From NCBI GenBank assembly GCA_013151585.1, contig JAADHY010000351.1:5087-10218 (forward strand): DNA of 5,132 nucleotides, written 5' to 3'. The DNA is from Planctomycetota bacterium. Its GTDB lineage: Bacteria; Planctomycetota; Planctomycetia; Planctomycetales; Planctomycetaceae. The translations under genes were made by a program, and so were the position numbers. Numbering within the stretch: position 1 is the first letter of the stretch; each line of letters starts with the position of its first letter. Positions 1-5,132 of this stretch are shown piece by piece. Under the pieces are notes generated by a model. It saw only the letters and a list, made by a program, of their open reading frames with translations, was not told the DNA's origin and ran no database searches.

Positions 1-767
1 GCGGGAGAGACGGGGGATCGACGGGAGGCGCGGCCACACCGGCGGGAACTGTCCTTCGATCAACCGCTTCCGGCGCGCACAGCGCGCGATCAGCTTCTCC
101 GAGGTCGCGATCGCCTCAGGCCGCGGCACGCCCGGTCGAGTCGCCGTCCGGCGCCGCCGCGGAGACGCCGGAGCCCATGTCGGGCGGGACGGACGCTCCC
201 GCGGCGCGCGGAGAAAAGGCGAGCTCGCCGCCGCCCGCGAGCGATCCTCCACAAAAAAAAAGCGAGGCAGTTGCTAGGGAGCCAGCCGAACCGGGCGAGC
301 AGACGACCGCGGCCGTCGAGTTCTCGCAGGGGCACGAACGCGTTTTGTGGGCGCAAGTCCTTGAAAAAATAGAGGATATGATCAAGTACCATGTGAAATG
401 CGTCCAGCGCGTAGCAATTTCTGGGCCAAACAAACTGGAATTGGCCTTTCCTAGGAGCTATCATTTCAGCAAGCAGTATTGCGAACGGCCAGAGGTCCGG
501 CGCCAGTTGGAGGCGGTTATCTCCGGGCTGGCTGGGCGATCCATTCAGTTGGAGCTGGCGATCATCGACGATTCCGGGCCTTCGGCGGCCGAGGCGATCC
601 TGAACGACGCGGCGGCCCGGCGGAGTACCCTCGAGACGCCCGAAGACCCGTATGTTCAGGAGGCAATGGCACTGTTCAAGGCGAAGCTGGTCCGGGTCGA
701 GCCGCTGGTCCCATCGGCTCAGCCGGAAACCGAGACTGAGACTGAGGACGCTGCGGACAGCGACTGA
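1..767 (+). CDS. dnaX: DNA polymerase III subunit gamma/tau, C-terminal part (5' end outside window)
   Basis: This is the 3' end of the clamp-loader subunit gene. The AAA+ ATPase domains lie upstream of the window. The frame is open from base 3 to the TGA at 765-767. The first ~110 codons read as a disordered linker rich in Ala, Pro, Ser, Gly and Arg. A folded C-terminal domain follows at about 345-680, with features I recognise from DnaX proteins: VLWAQVLEKIEDMI, then ISGPNKLELAFPRSYHF, a CERPEVRRQLE helix, and finally PYVQEAMALFKAKLVRVE. A short acidic tail (ETETETED) ends the protein. The domain is typical of tau C-termini, which contact the polymerase or helicase in family members. ybaB and recR downstream are the classic dnaX neighbours and support the call. 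The linker contains an A9 run described separately. All three frames are open over the first ~270 bases because of the high GC, so the frame there rests on its continuity with the C-terminal domain and its linker-like composition. Confidence 0.87.
   Translation, partial: GRDGGSTGGAATPAGTVLRSTASGAHSARSASPRSRSPQAAARPVESPSGAAAETPEPMSGGTDAPAARGEKASSPPPASDPPQKKSEAVAREPAEPGEQTTAAVEFSQGHERVLWAQVLEKIEDMIKYHVKCVQRVAISGPNKLELAFPRSYHFSKQYCERPEVRRQLEAVISGLAGRSIQLELAIIDDSGPSAAEAILNDAAARRSTLETPEDPYVQEAMALFKAKLVRVEPLVPSAQPETETETEDAADSD
253..277 (+). promoter_or_regulatory. Candidate dnaX slippage/frameshift site: A9 run plus -1-frame stop
   Basis: Bases 253-261 are nine consecutive A residues, the longest homopolymer in the window, inside the dnaX linker. 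In the tau frame they read CAA AAA AAA AGC (Q K K S). A -1 shift, or one added or two lost A residues in the mRNA, gives K R G S C and then TAG at 275-277. The product would be a protein cut off in the linker, like gamma. A one-base shift the other way runs on to TAG at 370-372. E. coli dnaX uses A AAA AAG for ribosomal -1 shifting, and Thermus dnaX uses an A9 run for transcriptional slippage. The position and layout here match that logic. I see no strong Shine-Dalgarno just upstream and no strong stem just downstream, which favours transcriptional slippage over the E. coli mechanism. Activity is inferred. Confidence 0.55.
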
Positions 768-812
768 GTGCCGGCCGAGTGGACTCGGGCGAGGCTGTCG
801 TCTTTTCCAATA

Positions 813-817
813 AAGGA
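813..817 (+). promoter_or_regulatory. Ribosome binding site of ybaB
   Basis: AAGGA lies 9 bases before the ATG at 827. It decides the start in favour of 827 over the in-frame GTG at 779, which would add 16 residues not expected in this family. Confidence 0.7.
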
Positions 818-826
818 AATGGGGAA

Positions 827-1180
827 ATGCTCAAAGGATTGGGAGATTTGGCTGCCTTGATGAAACAAGCGCAGCAGATGCAACAGCGCGTCGGCGAAAT
901 GCAAGAAGCGCTCGGGAAGGTGCGCGTGGAGGGTATCGCCGGCGGCGGAATGGTTCGCGTCACGGCGACCGGTCAGCAGCGGCTGGTGAGCTGCCAGATC
1001 GACCAAAGCCTTTGGGAATCGGGTGACCGGGAGATGGTCGAACAATTGGTGCTCGCTGCAGCGAATCAAGCTTTGGAAAAATCCCGCCAGGCGGCCGCGG
1101 AAGAGTTAGCGAAGCTGACTGGAGGTTTGCAGGTTCCCGGCCTCTCCGAAGCCTTGTCGAAACTAGGATTGGGCGGATAG
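827..1180 (+). CDS. ybaB: YbaB/EbfC family nucleoid-associated protein
   Basis: This encodes a 117-residue small DNA-binding protein. Family members form dimers with a tweezer-like shape, bind DNA and are linked to nucleoid organisation and recombinational repair. The N-terminal helix (about residues 5-32) is rich in Met and Gln (LMKQAQQMQQRVGEMQEAL) and is typical of the family. A beta region follows, with VEGIAGGGMVRVTATGQQ at about 34-51. A long C-terminal helix (QLVLAAANQALEKSRQ) comes next, and then a Gly/Leu tail ending LSKLGLGG. The length is slightly above the usual ~105 residues because of this tail. The gene starts 59 bases after dnaX and precedes recR, its usual position. The ATG at 827 is chosen because of the AAGGA upstream and because the protein begins with MLKGLGDL as in relatives. 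Confidence 0.93.
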   Translation: MLKGLGDLAALMKQAQQMQQRVGEMQEALGKVRVEGIAGGGMVRVTATGQQRLVSCQIDQSLWESGDREMVEQLVLAAANQALEKSRQAAAEELAKLTGGLQVPGLSEALSKLGLGG

Positions 1181-1243
1181 CCCGAGAGCCGGACGGGGCC
1201 GCGAACAAAGACTGTGTTCTTCGTCCGGGTTCACCGCTCGGGC
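1180..1243 (+). other. Nested inverted repeats in ybaB-recR spacer (possible RNA hairpin)
   Basis: Three inverted repeats nest directly after the ybaB stop. The outer arm CCCGAG (1181-1186) pairs with CTCGGG (1237-1242), extendable by G1180-C1243. The middle arm CCGGACG (1189-1195) pairs with CGTCCGG (1222-1228). The inner arm GAACA (1203-1207) pairs with TGTTC (1215-1219) around a 7-base loop. Internal loops separate the arms. A competing hairpin, GCTCG (1236-1240) with CGAGC (1247-1251), would exclude the outer arm. No T-run follows, so it is not a standard intrinsic terminator. It could be an attenuator, an mRNA processing or stability element, or chance in GC-rich DNA. Confidence 0.4.
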
Positions 1244-1275
1244 CAGCGAGCCGGGTCGGAGGGAAAAACACCTGA

Positions 1276-1324
1276 GGGGCGAGCGATGCAGAGGGCGGTT
1301 CCCAAGCCGGCTCGCGGCCGCCCC
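1276..1324 (+). other. Second inverted repeat in ybaB-recR spacer
   Basis: GGGGC (1276-1280) can pair with GCCCC (1320-1324), and GAGC (1281-1284) with GCTC (1310-1313), leaving a bulge on the 3' side. The 5' arm overlaps the GAGGGG ribosome-binding-like sequence at 1274-1279, so pairing would hide it. Spacer composition is extremely GC-rich, so the pairing may be fortuitous. Confidence 0.25.
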
Positions 1325-1348
1325 AAGGGGGAACGGGATGATACGTGA
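1286..1348 (+). CDS. Possible 20-codon leader ORF upstream of recR
   Basis: An ATG at 1286 opens a 20-residue frame ending in TGA at 1346-1348, with GAGGGG placed 6 bases before it, a better ribosome-site layout than that of recR itself. The predicted peptide is basic and proline-rich (it includes PKPARGRPKGER), and its RGRPKG stretch resembles an AT-hook core. It lies in the same frame as recR, whose start is 39 bases after this stop. It could be a leader peptide coupling translation into recR, or a chance ORF. I do not recognise it as any known family, and its short length gives no statistical support. Confidence 0.25.
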   Translation: MQRAVPKPARGRPKGERDDT

Positions 1349-1387
1349 CGGAGCCGAGAAACCGTCGAAGAATTGAGTGGGAAGGCC

Positions 1388-2014
1388 ATGGCGCGTCTTC
1401 AAGGATCGTCGGAAGGGCTCGCGTACGGCCCGACCGTGAACCGGTTGATCGACGAGTTCGCCAAGCTTCCGGGAATTGGCCGGAAGACGGCGGAGCGGCT
1501 GACTCACCACGTGCTCTCGTGCAACCGGGACGAGGCTTTGGCGCTGGCCGAGGCGATCCGGGAGGTCAAGGAGCGGGTTCGGCCTTGCCGCAATTGTTAT
1601 TTCTTGACGGAAGAAGAGGTTTGCGCCATCTGTGCCGATCCTCGGCGGAACAAGCGAGTCGTGTGCGTGGTGGAGCAGCCGAAAGATGTGATTGCGTTGG
1701 AGGCATCGGGAGCGTTTGACGGAGTTTATCACGTCTTGCAGGGTCGCATTTCGCCCCTGGATGGAATTGGCCCGGAAGACCTCACGATTGATGCGTTGCT
1801 GGAACGGGTCCGGCGCGACGAGGTCCAGGAAATTGTCATGGCGACCAACCCAACGGTCGAAGGGGATGGAACGGCTCTGTACATTTCGAATCTTCTCTCG
1901 GAGGAGCCGGTGAAGATTACGCGGTTGGCTCGCGGGATCGCCTCCGGAAGTGTGCTAGAATTTGCCAACAAGGATATGTTGGCCGATGCCCTGCGTTGCC
2001 GACAGCAGTTTTGA
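1388..2014 (+). CDS. recR: Recombination mediator protein RecR
   Basis: This encodes a 208-residue protein close to the usual ~200. RecR acts in the cytoplasm with RecO (and RecF) to load RecA onto single-stranded DNA at gaps. The domains are in family order. A helix-hairpin-helix lies at about 20-45 (LPGIGRKTAERL). A four-cysteine zinc finger follows, with C67 and C70, then C79 and C82 (CRNC...CAIC). A Toprim domain spans about 90-185, with VVEQPKDVIALE at 94-105 and TNPTVEGDGTALYI at 153-166. The C-terminal RLARG...VLEFAN segment is typical. The start is less certain than the rest. GGGAAGG at 1379-1385 ends only 2 bases before the ATG at 1388. An in-frame TTG at 1373 has no better site, and the GTG at 1436 would clip the first helix. 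The gene follows ybaB and precedes rpoN by 18 bases. Confidence 0.95.
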   Translation: MARLQGSSEGLAYGPTVNRLIDEFAKLPGIGRKTAERLTHHVLSCNRDEALALAEAIREVKERVRPCRNCYFLTEEEVCAICADPRRNKRVVCVVEQPKDVIALEASGAFDGVYHVLQGRISPLDGIGPEDLTIDALLERVRRDEVQEIVMATNPTVEGDGTALYISNLLSEEPVKITRLARGIASGSVLEFANKDMLADALRCRQQF

Positions 2015-2032
2015 CATTCAAGCGACGGTGCC

Positions 2033-3523
2033 ATGCAGCTCAACCTGTCCCAACAGATGAAAATGAGCCAGCAGATGAAGCTGGCGCCGCGCATGATCCA
2101 GTCGATGGAGATCCTGCAGCTCCCGATCATGGCGCTTCAGGAGCGGATCGAGCAGGAGCTGGAGGAGAACGTCGTTTTGGAGCAGGTCCCGGAAGACCCG
2201 AACGAGGTATCGGACACCGAGCGACAGGTTGAGTTGGAAAAGGCGCGCGAGGAGGCGCAGTCCACCGTCGACGAAAAGGAATTGGTGGTCGACAACGAGC
2301 ACGACAACGAGGCCGACTTCGAGCGCTTGCTAAACATGGCCGACGAGCTGCCAGACGACGAGGAACCGCCGGCGCCCCGGCCGTCGGCGAACCGAATCGC
2401 CGAAGAGGGCGAGCGGATTCACGACATGATGGCCAACCTGGAAGCCGACGGCCAGACGCTGCACGAGTATCTCTTGGAACAATTCCGCTTTTTTGAATTG
2501 CCCGATCGGCTGCGCCGGTTCGGCGAGTACCTGATTCAGAATTTGGACCACGACGGTCGTCTTCAGGGAACGCTCGCGGAAATCGTCCAGGTGTACGGTG
2601 AGCCGATTCAGTACGAAGAGGCGGAGTACGTTCTTTCCTTGATCCAGAAACTTGATCCTCCAGGCGTCGGGGCCCGCGATCTGAAAGAATGCTTGCTGTT
2701 ACAAATCACGGACGATCACCCTTACCGCGACGTGCTGGTCACCCTAATCAGCTCGCATTTGGAAGACATCGCCGAAAACCGGTTGCCGGTGATTCAACGA
2801 AAGACCGGCTACTCGCTGGAGACGATCAAAGCCGCCATTGAAGAGTTGCGGCACTTGGAACCGCATCCCGGCCGGGGCTTCGACCGCGCGCCGGTACAAC
2901 GGGTCACGCCGGATTTGATCGTGGAACAGGACGAAAACGGCCGCTACGTAGTCCGGCTGGTCGACGAACACATCCCCAAGCTGCGAATCAGTAAGCGATA
3001 CCGCCAATTGCTTCGAAACGGCACCGACTCGAAGACCAAGGAATACATCAAGAAGAAGATCGACTCAGCGAAATGGCTGATCGAATCAATCGAGCAGCGG
3101 CAGAACACGCTTCGACGCGTGGCGCAGGCCATCATTGACTACCAAAGAGAATTCCTGGAGAAGGGGCCGGAGTTCATCGCCCCCTTGAAAATGCAGCAGA
3201 TCGCGGACGAAGTGGGGGTGCATGTCACCACCGTCTCTCGTGCGGTGGACGACAAATGGATTCAAACGCCGCGAGGCCTCTTCCCACTGAAGCGATTCTT
3301 TACGGCCGGAACGAAGACCACCGAGGGCGAGGACGTCTCGTGGCAGATCGTCCAGTTGAAGCTGAAAGAGCTGATCGATAAGGAAGACAAGCGCAACCCG
3401 CTCAGCGATGACGCTTTGGTCAAAGAAATGGAGAAGCTCGGCTACAAGCTGGCTCGTCGCACGGTCACCAAGTATCGCAAGAAGATGGGCATTCCGTCCT
3501 CCCGGCTGCGCCGCGAGTATTGA
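2033..3523 (+). CDS. rpoN: RNA polymerase sigma-54 factor RpoN
   Basis: This encodes a 496-residue alternative sigma factor that directs core polymerase to -24/-12 promoters and needs AAA+ activator proteins to open them. Region I (1-50) is Gln/Met/Leu-rich with LAPRMIQSMEILQLP. An acidic region II follows at about 50-130. The core-binding region starts near 132 (DGQTLHEYLLEQFRFF). The helix-turn-helix lies at about 385-405 (MQQIADEVGVHVTTVSRAV) and continues into RGLFPLKRFFTAG. The RpoN box ARRTVTKYR is at 474-482 near the C-terminus, so the protein is complete. The first 17 residues carry a tandem SQQMKM/SQQMKL repeat. The ATG at 2033 is the first possible start, since recR's TGA is the in-frame stop just upstream. 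No Shine-Dalgarno is visible before it, suggesting translation coupled to recR. Gene order after recR suggests co-transcription with the repair genes. Confidence 0.97.
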   Translation: MQLNLSQQMKMSQQMKLAPRMIQSMEILQLPIMALQERIEQELEENVVLEQVPEDPNEVSDTERQVELEKAREEAQSTVDEKELVVDNEHDNEADFERLLNMADELPDDEEPPAPRPSANRIAEEGERIHDMMANLEADGQTLHEYLLEQFRFFELPDRLRRFGEYLIQNLDHDGRLQGTLAEIVQVYGEPIQYEEAEYVLSLIQKLDPPGVGARDLKECLLLQITDDHPYRDVLVTLISSHLEDIAENRLPVIQRKTGYSLETIKAAIEELRHLEPHPGRGFDRAPVQRVTPDLIVEQDENGRYVVRLVDEHIPKLRISKRYRQLLRNGTDSKTKEYIKKKIDSAKWLIESIEQRQNTLRRVAQAIIDYQREFLEKGPEFIAPLKMQQIADEVGVHVTTVSRAVDDKWIQTPRGLFPLKRFFTAGTKTTEGEDVSWQIVQLKLKELIDKEDKRNPLSDDALVKEMEKLGYKLARRTVTKYRKKMGIPSSRLRREY

Positions 3524-3540
3524 TTCCCCTCGCAGACCGT

Positions 3541-3819
3541 TCAGCCGCCGGAAATGGGCGGCAGAAAGGTCACCACGTCTCCATCTTGAAGCGGTCGGGC
3601 CTGGTCTCCGCGAACCTGATCTTCGCCCACGAAAACCAGCATCGAGGGTTGCAGGCAGCCCTCCTGATCCAGCAAAACCTCACGGATCGCATCTCCGTGG
3701 CGCTCGACGATTCTGTCGAGCAGTTCCCCAAGCGTACAAGGTCCCGTGAACTCAAACTCCTCTGAGCTCACGCCAGCGGCACGCTTCACCTGGGCGGCGT
3801 ATTCCACTTTGACTTTCAT
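3541..3819 (-). CDS. moaD: MoaD/ThiS-family sulfur carrier, molybdopterin synthase small subunit
   Basis: This encodes a 92-residue ubiquitin-like protein. In the family, the C-terminal Gly-Gly is activated by MoeB, becomes a thiocarboxylate and donates sulfur to precursor Z within molybdopterin synthase (with MoaE). Supporting features are the start MKVKVEYAAQVK (first beta strand), the helix TLGELLDRIVERHG at about 29-42, the strand MLVFVGEDQVR, and the ending DGDVVTFLPPISGG, where PP-x-x-GG is the MoaD hallmark. The length is a little above E. coli MoaD (~81). GAGGAG at 3831-3836 lies 11 bases before the ATG. It sits 94 bases after modB on the same strand, which argues for a molybdenum (or tungsten) cofactor role over ThiS. 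Its stop is 17 bases from the rpoN stop, in convergent orientation. No moaE is visible in the window. Confidence 0.88.
   Translation of the reverse strand: MKVKVEYAAQVKRAAGVSSEEFEFTGPCTLGELLDRIVERHGDAIREVLLDQEGCLQPSMLVFVGEDQVRGDQARPLQDGDVVTFLPPISGG
3544..3562. other. GC-rich hairpin at the convergent rpoN/moaD ends
   Basis: GCCGCC (3544-3549) and GGCGGC (3557-3562) form a perfect 6-base stem around a 7-base loop. It lies 20 bases past the rpoN stop and inside the last codons of moaD (the PPISGG tail). Neither strand has a T-run after it. It might help end transcription from rpoN but is equally explained by the coding sequence for Pro and Gly codons. Confidence 0.25.
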
Positions 3820-3830
3820 TAGGATTTGTT

Positions 3831-3836
3831 CTCCTC
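3831..3836 (-). promoter_or_regulatory. Ribosome binding site of moaD
   Basis: On the minus strand this reads GAGGAG, 11 bases before the ATG (3819-3817). It is a strong match to the anti-Shine-Dalgarno and supports that start. The rest of the 94-base modB-moaD gap shows no clear promoter or terminator. Confidence 0.6.
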
Positions 3837-3913
3837 GCGGAACCGGACCGGACGGCGCGACGCACTGTTTCCCAATTGCGGTCCTTTCTCCGAGTTCTCA
3901 GCTTGAAACTTGG

Positions 3914-4828
3914 TCAAATTGACAGATCGCGACTCCCCCAGACCCGCGCGATGATCAACACAACCACGGCGGAGATGACCATGATCAGCGAAACGGCGAC
4001 CGCTGCTTCCAGATTGCCGATGCTCAGTTCCAGGAAAACCGTTGTGGAAAGCACTTCGGTTTTCATCCGCGTAGCCCCGGCAAAAATCAAGAGCGGCCCG
4101 AATTCGCCCAGCGCCCGGGCCCACGCCAGCGTGCCGGCCGTGAGCATGCCTTGCCGGGCCTGGGGCAGCACGACCATGCCGAAAGCTTGCGCCTGAGTGC
4201 ATCCCAAGGTCAGGGCCACTTTTTCCAGGCGCGTGTCAATCTGATCGAAGGTGGCACGCATCACGCGAACGGCAAACGCAGCCGCGACCATAAACTGGGC
4301 CAACACCACGGCGGGCACCTGGAAAACAATCCAGCGGCTAGCCGTGCTGAACGGCCAGAATTGGAACAGGATGAGCAAGCTTAGGCCAACCACCAGCGGC
4401 GGCAGCACGATGGGGATATCCAAAAGAGCGTCCAGAAAGTTCCTGCCGGGGAAGCGAAAACGCGACAGCATGTACCCGATCGGAACGGCGACGCACAACG
4501 AAAGGATGGCCGAAAACAAGCATGCCACCATCGTCAGTTTGACGGAATAACGGATTTCAGGCTTGGCGAGCGCTGCCAAAATGGCCAGGATCGGGCGCAA
4601 CACAGGTCGAAGCCATTCCCAGCCCGCGGGCAGCACCGCCTCCGCTCCCGACTTCGAGATCGCCATGTAGGCCACGTCCGCCACCAGCAGGCCGATCAGA
4701 AGCACAACGTAGACGCCCCCGAGAACGCCCATCATGATGTAAAAGGGTGCGTCCGAACCGGTCCGTTCCAGACAAGCCGGTGGCTCACGATGTCGCGGTC
4801 CTTCGGTTGTCAAGCTGCTCTCACTCAC
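3914..4828 (-). CDS. modB: Molybdate (or tungstate) ABC transporter permease ModB
   Basis: This encodes a 304-residue inner-membrane permease that would form the channel for oxyanion import with ModA outside and a ModC ATPase inside. After a ~27-residue hydrophilic N-terminus comes an extra membrane segment (about 30-55), then a short soluble stretch. The binding-protein-dependent permease core starts near 89 (KPEIRYSVKLTM). DIPIVLPPLVVGLSLLILF at 137-155 is characteristic of ModB. The EAA-type loop that docks the ATPase is at about 202-224 (EKVALTLGCTQAQAFGMVVL), followed by ARALGEFGPLLIFAG. Classic ModB is ~230 residues, so this is a long form, which I associate with planctomycetes. The start is taken as the GTG at 4828, overlapping modA's stop as GTGA with AAAGG 10 bases upstream. 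The ATG codons at 4735 and 4732 lack a ribosome site. Cys/thiosulfate permeases are related alternatives, but moaD next door favours molybdate. Confidence 0.9.
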   Translation of the reverse strand: MSESSLTTEGPRHREPPACLERTGSDAPFYIMMGVLGGVYVVLLIGLLVADVAYMAISKSGAEAVLPAGWEWLRPVLRPILAILAALAKPEIRYSVKLTMVACLFSAILSLCVAVPIGYMLSRFRFPGRNFLDALLDIPIVLPPLVVGLSLLILFQFWPFSTASRWIVFQVPAVVLAQFMVAAAFAVRVMRATFDQIDTRLEKVALTLGCTQAQAFGMVVLPQARQGMLTAGTLAWARALGEFGPLLIFAGATRMKTEVLSTTVFLELSIGNLEAAVAVSLIMVISAVVVLIIARVWGSRDLSI

Positions 4829-5132
4829 TCGATCGATACCTTTGTCGGTCGCGGACCTTCCAATCGAAAATGAAATCCTGCCGCTTCGAACTGATCCTTT
4901 GAGCGTTCCAGTGCTTGTAGCAGGCGCCGTCCCAGCCATTTCCGCTGGCTGGACCGGGCAATGGCGAACGGCTGCACCGCTTTGGCCGAATTAGACGGGA
5001 TGCGGATCACGTCGACCTTGTCTTTTTCCGCCAGCGTGTCAGTGAGGTAGGCCAAGGTCGCATCGACCGAACCGGTCGTAACCGTGGGCACAAGCATGGC
5101 GGAAGAAGCCGTCTGAGTGACGACGTTTTTCA
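4825..5132 (-). CDS. modA: Molybdate-binding periplasmic protein ModA, C-terminal part (5' end outside window)
   Basis: About 101 codons of the 3' end are present. The frame stays open to the right edge and ends at the TGA at 4827-4825. The family is the extracytoplasmic solute-binding protein that captures molybdate or tungstate and delivers it to ModB. Features recalling the ModA C-terminal lobe are the NVVTQTASSAMLVPTVTTGS segment, the SVDATLAYLTDT motif (the usual 'vDa.. vY..da' turn), KVDVIRIP, and AVQPFAIARSS before a final helix (LLQALERSKDQFEAAGFHF). The signal peptide and N-terminal lobe, with most of the anion-binding residues, are outside the window, so the substrate cannot be checked here. 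The call leans on modB and moaD downstream. The identity of the transporter type is fairly secure, the exact anion less so. Confidence 0.8.
   Translation of the reverse strand, partial: KNVVTQTASSAMLVPTVTTGSVDATLAYLTDTLAEKDKVDVIRIPSNSAKAVQPFAIARSSQRKWLGRRLLQALERSKDQFEAAGFHFRLEGPRPTKVSIE
4839..4843 (-). promoter_or_regulatory. Ribosome binding site of modB, inside the end of modA
   Basis: On the minus strand AAAGG lies within the last modA codons, 10 bases before the GTG at 4828. Together with the 4-base GTGA overlap it suggests modB translation is coupled to modA. Confidence 0.5.

Noticed and set aside
364..369. A6 run in dnaX as a second slippage site
   Set aside because: It is short, lies in the folded C-terminal domain, and Glu-Lys-Ile codons explain it.
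775..788. Small hairpin CCGAG/CTCGG with a 4-base loop between dnaX and ybaB, with a T4 stretch at 802-805, as a terminator
   Set aside because: The T-run is short and too far from the stem, and dnaX-ybaB-recR is normally one operon.
779..826. GTG at 779 as the ybaB start
   Set aside because: It would add 16 residues with no family match, while AAGGA sits 9 bases before the ATG at 827.
1163..1732. A 189-codon open frame on the minus strand across the ybaB-recR spacer and recR
   Set aside because: It is antisense to recR over much of its length, has no recognisable domain, and is easily explained by high GC giving few stops.
3819..4202. A 127-codon minus-strand frame overlapping modB and the modB-moaD gap
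   Set aside because: It is an out-of-frame shadow of modB, which has clear permease motifs in its own frame. The composition (His, Gly, Arg, Ser) is typical of a shadow frame.
4252..4266. TGGCAC sequence resembling the -24 element of a sigma-54 promoter
   Set aside because: The matching -12 element (TTGC) is missing, it lies within modB on the opposite strand, and no gene starts downstream of it.
4826..4939. ATG at 4939 as the modB start
   Set aside because: It would overlap modA by over 110 bases with a sequence lacking permease features. The GTG at 4828 overlaps modA's stop by 4 bases and has an AAAGG site.

Overview
The window is a gene-dense, GC-rich stretch of bacterial chromosome holding two convergent gene groups. 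The style of the proteins suggests a planctomycete, probably of the Pirellula group: the RpoN N-terminus, a ModB with an extra N-terminal membrane segment, and the DnaX tail. That assignment rests on my memory of the families, not on a search.

Left part (plus strand, 1-3523): the 3' end of dnaX (clamp-loader tau/gamma subunit), then ybaB/ebfC (nucleoid-associated DNA-binding protein), recR (recombination mediator) and rpoN (sigma-54). dnaX-ybaB-recR is a widely conserved replication/repair cluster, and here rpoN follows recR after only 18 bases. The dnaX linker contains a run of nine A residues followed almost at once by a stop in the -1 frame. This is the arrangement expected of a programmed slippage site that makes a short gamma-like product beside full-length tau. 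The 207-base gap between ybaB and recR is the largest non-coding stretch. It holds nested inverted repeats and a possible 20-codon leader ORF with its own Shine-Dalgarno.

Right part (minus strand, 5132-3541): transcription runs modA (3' part only), modB, then a moaD-like gene. These encode the periplasmic binding protein and membrane permease of a molybdate (or tungstate) importer and the small sulfur-carrier subunit of molybdopterin synthase. The three fit one job: taking up the oxyanion and building its cofactor. modA and modB overlap by four bases (GTGA). No modC ATPase gene lies downstream of modB in the window. The two groups converge with 17 bases between the rpoN and moaD stop codons and no convincing intrinsic terminator.

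I saw no tRNA, rRNA, CRISPR array, insertion sequence or phage gene. Most of the window is core housekeeping DNA. The features most worth a second look are the dnaX slippage site and the structured ybaB-recR spacer.
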